64,000 nt of DNA from Anaerolineae bacterium (GTDB lineage: Bacteria > Chloroflexota > Anaerolineae > DUEN01), in NCBI GenBank assembly GCA_025060615.1, contig JANXBS010000006.1:1-64000 (forward strand). The letters run 5' to 3'. Shown one piece after another: positions 60,229-64,000 of this stretch (the first letter of the stretch is position 1; each line of letters opens with the position of its first letter). The position numbers and the translations under genes were made by a program. The notes under the pieces were generated by a model. It worked only from the letters and a program-made list of their open reading frames with translations. It did not search any database and was not told the DNA's origin.

Positions 60229-60888
60229 TCACTCTTCAGGCATCTCCTCGGCCTTGGCAGCCTTGCCCTTCGCCATCACCTCTGGTTCTGCCATCTCCTC
60301 TTCCGCTTCCTCGACTTCCTCCTCACCCGCTGCATAGGCCACGCTGACCACCACCGCCTTTGGATCTGAAAGCACGGTCACTTTGGGCGGGACCACCAGA
60401 TCAGCTACTGAGATGGACTGAGACGGGTCAGTTAGGCCGGAGACATCCACCTGGATCACCTCCGGGATATCGGCCGGCAAGCATTCAACCTCGATGGCAT
60501 CCAAATTCTGAATGAGCATTGCGCCTGTAGCCACCACCGGTGCCTCGCCTACTAGGCGGATTGGCACCTCTACCCGCAGCTTCTCGGTCATAACCACGCG
60601 ATAAAAGTCCACATGGAGCAGGTTTCGGCGGATTGGATGGCGCTGTACCTCACGAACCAGGACCATCGCGCTCACAGGAGATCCGTCGCTTTCAATCTGC
60701 AGGTTGATCAGATGGGTGAAGCCGGCCCGCCTCAAAACACGTTCCAACGCATTCTCTTCCACCTGGATGGTCAGCGTGGGGGTATTACGCCCGTAGACCA
60801 CAGCGGGAACAAGCCCTTGCCTGCGCAACTGCCGAACCTTTCGACCGATCAAGGACCGCGGTTGAGCCCGCAATTCGATCGTAGCCAT
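60229..60888 (-). CDS. rplY: Ribosomal protein L25 (Ctc form)
   Basis: 219 residues, the two-domain CTC/L25 type that binds 5S rRNA. The N-terminus is ELRAQPRSLIGRKVRQLRRQ then GLVPAVVYGRN; HPIRRNLLHVDFYRV is the 5S-contact strand and the C-terminal domain has VPIRLVGEAPVVATGAMLIQ, ending in an acidic Glu/Ala/Lys tail (about 190-219). ATG 60888 gives the standard start MATIELRAQ; the open frame further upstream overlaps the leader. The leader begins with a perfect hairpin. Confidence 0.92.
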   Translation of the reverse strand: MATIELRAQPRSLIGRKVRQLRRQGLVPAVVYGRNTPTLTIQVEENALERVLRRAGFTHLINLQIESDGSPVSAMVLVREVQRHPIRRNLLHVDFYRVVMTEKLRVEVPIRLVGEAPVVATGAMLIQNLDAIEVECLPADIPEVIQVDVSGLTDPSQSISVADLVVPPKVTVLSDPKAVVVSVAYAAGEEEVEEAEEEMAEPEVMAKGKAAKAEEMPEE

Positions 60889-60929
60889 GCCAGCGCTCCT
60901 GAACTTGAGAAAGTCAGTTACATACGTAA

Positions 60930-60949
60930 CCCCCTGCGCGTGCAGGGGG
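60930..60949 (-). promoter_or_regulatory. 5'-end hairpin in the L25 leader
   Basis: CCCCCTGC (60930-60937) and GCAGGGGG (60942-60949) form a perfect 8-bp stem with a 4-base loop. It begins about 5 bases after the predicted start point, so the L25 mRNA starts with a very stable hairpin. This could protect the mRNA or serve as a protein-binding control site. Confidence 0.55.
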
Positions 60950-60961
60950 TGTAGCTTCCCG

Positions 60962-60990
60962 ATTTTACAAGAGGTTCTCTCTTTCGTCAA
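60962..60990 (-). promoter_or_regulatory. Sigma-70 promoter of the L25 gene
   Basis: On the minus strand TTGACG (60985-60990), 17 bp, TAAAAT (60962-60967). Start point near 60955. Confidence 0.75.
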
Positions 60991-61142
60991 AAACAAGCAG
61001 TCTTGAGGTGAAGCTTGCAGGGATCTGGCTTGACCCCCAGCCAGACTGGCCTATACTCCTTAGAGAAGGCACACCTTAGCTTGGGCGGTGAGCGCCGCCA
61101 GGTTGTATCCGCTTTGGCAAATTATGTTTTGGAGGATCGCTT

Positions 61143-61625
61143 ATGATGCGCTTTATCTTCCCCCTGTTTTTAGCATGGGCCTTCGTCTTGCTTTGCTCAT
61201 CGGCTGGATGTGCCACGATACCACTGTCCCCATCTCCCCAGCCGGCCCTTACGCCGATGCCCTCGCCGGCTGCAGTAAAAGCTACCCCGACGGCTTCATG
61301 GGTCTCCATCCAGGAGGTTGAGGAAAATCCGGAGGCGTTTCGGGATAAGCTGGTCCGTATGCAGGGCCATGGCGTCATCATGGCCACTGTGCGCCTTTGC
61401 CCTGGCTATGTGGGCCTGGATCGAAGGACCCAGTTCGTTGACGCAGCAGGCGATCGGATCACGGCAGAGGTCCAATGGAGACCATCGGGAGCCGAGCGCA
61501 TGTATGATCCCGATCGTCTCAGGGTGTTCGAGGGCTTTATCCGGATCTTCAGTGGCGAGATCGGCTGCCCAGGAGCTATCCAGATGGAGACATTCCCGTA
61601 TTTTGAGATCACACGAGTGGAATGA
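61143..61625 (+). CDS. Predicted lipoprotein of unknown function
   Basis: 160 residues. Signal peptide with lipobox CSSAGC (Cys at about residue 23), then a Pro/Ser/Thr-rich linker (about 24-50), and a compact domain of about 105 residues containing VEENPEAFRDKLVRMQGHGV. FRDKLVRMQGHGV suggests an OB-like strand set seen in small lipoproteins that bind or stabilise envelope parts, but I do not recognise the family. TTGGAGG precedes ATG 61143. It ends 1 base before the histidine kinase start, so the two are cotranscribed. Confidence 0.7.
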   Translation: MMRFIFPLFLAWAFVLLCSSAGCATIPLSPSPQPALTPMPSPAAVKATPTASWVSIQEVEENPEAFRDKLVRMQGHGVIMATVRLCPGYVGLDRRTQFVDAAGDRITAEVQWRPSGAERMYDPDRLRVFEGFIRIFSGEIGCPGAIQMETFPYFEITRVE

Positions 61626-61626
61626 C

Positions 61627-63873
61627 ATGACAAGTGGAACCGAAGCGCTGAAACAGCAGCTTGAAGAATTCCATCGCAGCTATTTGGTCCGAACCATCGG
61701 CTTTTCGGCTCTGGCTGCCTGGGTGAGCTTCGTCGGCTTTTGGCATCGGGGGTTCTCTCCCGTGGCGTTTGAGGCCCTGCTCGGCTTTTTAGCCCTATGC
61801 CTCGTGAACTTCTGGCTTCTGCGCCGGCGGCCCCCTCTAGCCCGGCATGGGGTGGTGATCGGCTTCGGGCTGTGGGCGCTGGGCCTGACCTGGCTCTTAG
61901 GCGAGCCCCTGGCGCTGTTTACGCTGGTCCTGGCTGGCCAGATCGGCGGAGCGCTGTTGAGCCCGCCGGTGGCGCTAGGATACGTCGGGTTGATGGTCCT
62001 CGGGATTTTCCCACTCGCGCTTCGGCTTTTCCCCGAGGCGGCGTGGACGCCACAGGTCGTGTTGCCAGCGCTTCTGACCGTGATGGCCACGGTCTTGTCG
62101 CTGTTCTGGGCGAACAACCTGACGCTGGCCCTGGCCTGGGCCTATCACAGCACACAGGACGCCCTCAAGCGTCTAGCGGATGCTCAGGAGCACCGGGCCA
62201 AGCTCTATCGGATGATGAAGGATCTGGACGAGGCGTACAGCCGCCTAGCGCGCGCGAACCATATGCTGATCCTGGCCCGCGCCGAGGCCGAGGAGGCGCG
62301 CGAGGCTCGAAATCGGTTTATCTTGGCCGTCAGCCACGAGCTACGGGCACCCCTCAACTTCATCATCGGCTTCAGCGAGCTGATGGTCAACTCGCCAGCC
62401 ACCTATGCGCCGCTGGATCGGTGGCCTCCAGGCTTGTATGAGGACGTGCGGGAGATCTATCGCAGCAGCCAGCATTTGCTCCATTTGGTGAACGATGTCT
62501 TAGAGCTAGGGCAGATCGAGGCACAGCGGATGATGCTGGTCAAGGAATGGGTAGACCCGGCCCAGCTCGTGGGCGAGGTGGAGGCCATGGTCCGCTCGGC
62601 TTTCGCCCGCAAAGGGCTGTGGCTCCGTCTGAAGGTCGAGCCGGACTTGCCGAACGTGTTCGTGGATCGCACGCGGATCCGTCAGGTGTTGCTCAACTTG
62701 GTGAGCAACAGCCTGCGGTTCACGGAGCAGGGCGGCGTGACCATTCGCCTGCAAAAAAGCCAGGGGGCCTTGATCGTCTGCGTCGAGGACACAGGACCGG
62801 GCATCGCCCCAGAGGACATCCCCAAAGTGTTTGAGGAATTCCGGCAGGTGGGGACTAACAGTTGGCGGCGGCGCGAGGGCACAGGGCTGGGGCTGGCCAT
62901 CAGCCGCCGTTTCGTCGAGCTTCATGGCGGGCGCATGTGGCTGGAAAGTCGCGTGGGAGAGGGAAGCGCTTTTTATTTCTCGCTGCCCCTCCCTGGCACA
63001 GCGCAGGCCCTGTCTTCGGAGGCTGATTTAGAGGCCGCCGAAGCCCGATATTGGCAGTACCTGGAACGGAAGGCAGAAAGGGAAAGAACGCTGCTGGTCT
63101 TCTCCGCCGATCCCCTGGCCGGCGAGGTGATCGCTCGCTGCGTCGAGGCGTATTGCGTGGCTGCGGTGACCCATCCGGACCAGGTGCCGGCGAGGGTTGC
63201 CGAGCTCCTACCTCATGCCCTGATCGTGGACCAAGCCACGATCGAGGAGGAAACGGCCCGCGCAGTGATCGAGAAGTTGCCTTACGATCTGCCCGTGATC
63301 GGCTTTCGTCTTCCGGGATATGCGGTTCGCCCGGCCGATCTTCCCACGGGGGTGTCTGACTATCTGGTCAAGCCCATCAGCCGCTCAGCCCTGGCCGAGG
63401 CCATTCGGTCATTGGGACCTGGAGTTCGCGATCTGCTGGTGGTGGATGACGATCCCGCAATGGTTCGCTTTGTGACGCTGGCGCTCCAGGGCAAGGGGGG
63501 TAACGCCTCCTCTGAGGGGGGCTATCGGTTGATCACCGCCTCCACTGGCCAGGAGGCGCTGGAAAGGCTGCGTCGAGATCGCCCCGACGCAGTGCTTTTG
63601 GATCTGGCCCTGCCGGACCTGAGCGGCTGGGAAGTGTTGGAGAGGATACGGCAGGACCCTGGGATGCCTCCGGTGCCGGTGATCCTGATCACGGCTCACG
63701 ATTGGCCGCAGATGCTGCCTGCGGAGAGAGAGCGGACCCTGGAGGTGTGGATGCGGCGGCCCTTATCCCGGCAGGAGCTCACCGTCATCCTGAAAAGTCT
63801 GTTGGGGGCGGTTCGGCCGATGTATCCAACAGTTTCAGCCGGGTCAGCGCAGCCAGCAGGTCTCTCTGGGTGA
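61627..63873 (+). CDS. Membrane hybrid histidine kinase with two receiver-type domains
   Basis: 748 residues. About residues 20-175 hold six membrane segments, then a coiled coil. The kinase core has the H-box FILAVSHELRAPLNFIIGFS, N-box LLNLVSNSLRFTEQGGVTI, CVEDTGPGIAPEDIPKVF and GTGLGLAISRRFVELHGG. A receiver-like domain (about 485-600) ends in GVSDYLVKPIS but lacks a clear phospho-Asp. A second, proper receiver follows: LLVVDDDPAMVRFV, DAVLLDLALPDLSGWEVLER with the acceptor Asp, and VWMRRPLS, where the usual Lys is Arg. Signal and target are unknown. The stop overlaps the converging regulator gene by 89 bases. A longer frame start at 61318 overlaps the lipoprotein gene. Confidence 0.87.
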   Translation: MTSGTEALKQQLEEFHRSYLVRTIGFSALAAWVSFVGFWHRGFSPVAFEALLGFLALCLVNFWLLRRRPPLARHGVVIGFGLWALGLTWLLGEPLALFTLVLAGQIGGALLSPPVALGYVGLMVLGIFPLALRLFPEAAWTPQVVLPALLTVMATVLSLFWANNLTLALAWAYHSTQDALKRLADAQEHRAKLYRMMKDLDEAYSRLARANHMLILARAEAEEAREARNRFILAVSHELRAPLNFIIGFSELMVNSPATYAPLDRWPPGLYEDVREIYRSSQHLLHLVNDVLELGQIEAQRMMLVKEWVDPAQLVGEVEAMVRSAFARKGLWLRLKVEPDLPNVFVDRTRIRQVLLNLVSNSLRFTEQGGVTIRLQKSQGALIVCVEDTGPGIAPEDIPKVFEEFRQVGTNSWRRREGTGLGLAISRRFVELHGGRMWLESRVGEGSAFYFSLPLPGTAQALSSEADLEAAEARYWQYLERKAERERTLLVFSADPLAGEVIARCVEAYCVAAVTHPDQVPARVAELLPHALIVDQATIEEETARAVIEKLPYDLPVIGFRLPGYAVRPADLPTGVSDYLVKPISRSALAEAIRSLGPGVRDLLVVDDDPAMVRFVTLALQGKGGNASSEGGYRLITASTGQEALERLRRDRPDAVLLDLALPDLSGWEVLERIRQDPGMPPVPVILITAHDWPQMLPAERERTLEVWMRRPLSRQELTVILKSLLGAVRPMYPTVSAGSAQPAGLSG

Positions 63874-64000
63874 TAGGCTTTTTTAGGAACTCTGCTGCGC
63901 CCAGGGAGAAGGCCAGCTCGGGCTCGTCCCAGATGGAGCACACGATGATGGGGATATGTTGGGTCTCCGGGTCGGTGTGCAGCATCTGCAGGATCTCCCA
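63785..64000 (-). CDS. Response-regulator receiver domain, C-terminal part (runs off window)
   Basis: The frame enters from the window edge and reads QMLHTDPETQHIPIIVCSIW, then DEPELAFSLGAAEFLKKPIT with the conserved Lys-Pro, ending TDFSG at 63785. This is the end of a CheY-like receiver (strands 4 and 5); the N-terminal part and any upstream domain lie outside. It overlaps the histidine kinase 3' end antisense by 89 bases. It may be the partner regulator of that kinase. Confidence 0.75.
   Translation of the reverse strand, partial: WEILQMLHTDPETQHIPIIVCSIWDEPELAFSLGAAEFLKKPITQRDLLAALTRLKLLDTSAEPPPTDFSG

Noticed and set aside
59897-60232. 111-codon frame on the minus strand across the region after the M23 gene
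   Set aside because: It runs antisense through the end of the peptidase gene, has no ribosome site and resembles nothing known.
1-64000. CRISPR array or cas operon expected from the CARF and Csx3 genes
   Set aside because: No regularly spaced repeats and no cas10, cas5, cas7 or cas1/2-like proteins were found on either strand.

Overview
The window reads as a GC-rich (about 60%) chromosome segment of a Chloroflexota bacterium, probably an Anaerolineae-like or thermophilic lineage. This is inferred from gene content, not from a phylogeny: a LysW-type lysine pathway hydrolase, an orphan scpA, a cupin-type glucose-6-phosphate isomerase, very many Gfo/Idh, SDR and sugar ABC genes, and PGRP and Ig-like modules. 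Promoters are clear sigma-70 type with 17 or 18 bp spacers. No rRNA, tRNA, CRISPR array or cas operon is visible.

Layout. 1-600: decayed 3' end of a transposase beside a 5'-truncated uroporphyrinogen-decarboxylase-family gene. 757-7231: rhamnulokinase, LysK, and a two-subunit ABC exporter whose ATP sites are degenerate in a complementary way. 7345-9476: a divergent pair that is the most unusual item here, a P-loop NTPase fused to a Csx3/Crn3 cyclic-oligoadenylate ring nuclease domain, facing a CARF (NE0113-family) sensor fused to a LuxR-type DNA-binding domain, with no CRISPR nearby. 9652-21225: surface-glycan synthesis (TPR glycosyltransferase, GDP-mannose 3,5-epimerase-like and nucleotide-sugar dehydrogenase, double methyltransferase, and a 1794-residue multi-glycosyltransferase whose first half is clearly AT-rich). 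21421-26584: tandem-PGRP protein, ScpA, VanZ-like, a two-component relic and a Yip1-like membrane protein.

26716-57000: a large carbohydrate and methylated-compound catabolic region. A GntR repressor gene (31333) faces a five-gene sugar-acid operon (31147 down to 26716). Near-identical operators lie at both promoters. Downstream of the repressor are an SDR, a permease relic, an FGGY kinase and another SDR. A minus-strand block (47511 down to 35608) holds an MttB-like methyltransferase, a sugar ABC importer, three Gfo/Idh dehydrogenases, a ROK protein, a homocysteine-methyltransferase-like protein, a PhyH-like dioxygenase and Ogt. A VapBC-like pair separates it from a second catabolic operon (54021 down to 48418: SIS isomerase, DeoR regulator, UROD-like protein, PfkB kinase, GH4 glycosidase), which diverges from a GH38-like alpha-mannosidase. 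A leaderless GH99-like secreted protein follows.

57097-64000: housekeeping and envelope genes: hypoxanthine phosphoribosyltransferase, LysM-M23 endopeptidase, ribosomal protein L25 with a 5'-end hairpin, a lipoprotein, a hybrid histidine kinase, and a partial response regulator at the edge. The cell appears to import and take apart plant- or microbe-derived glycans, and to build its own glycosylated surface.
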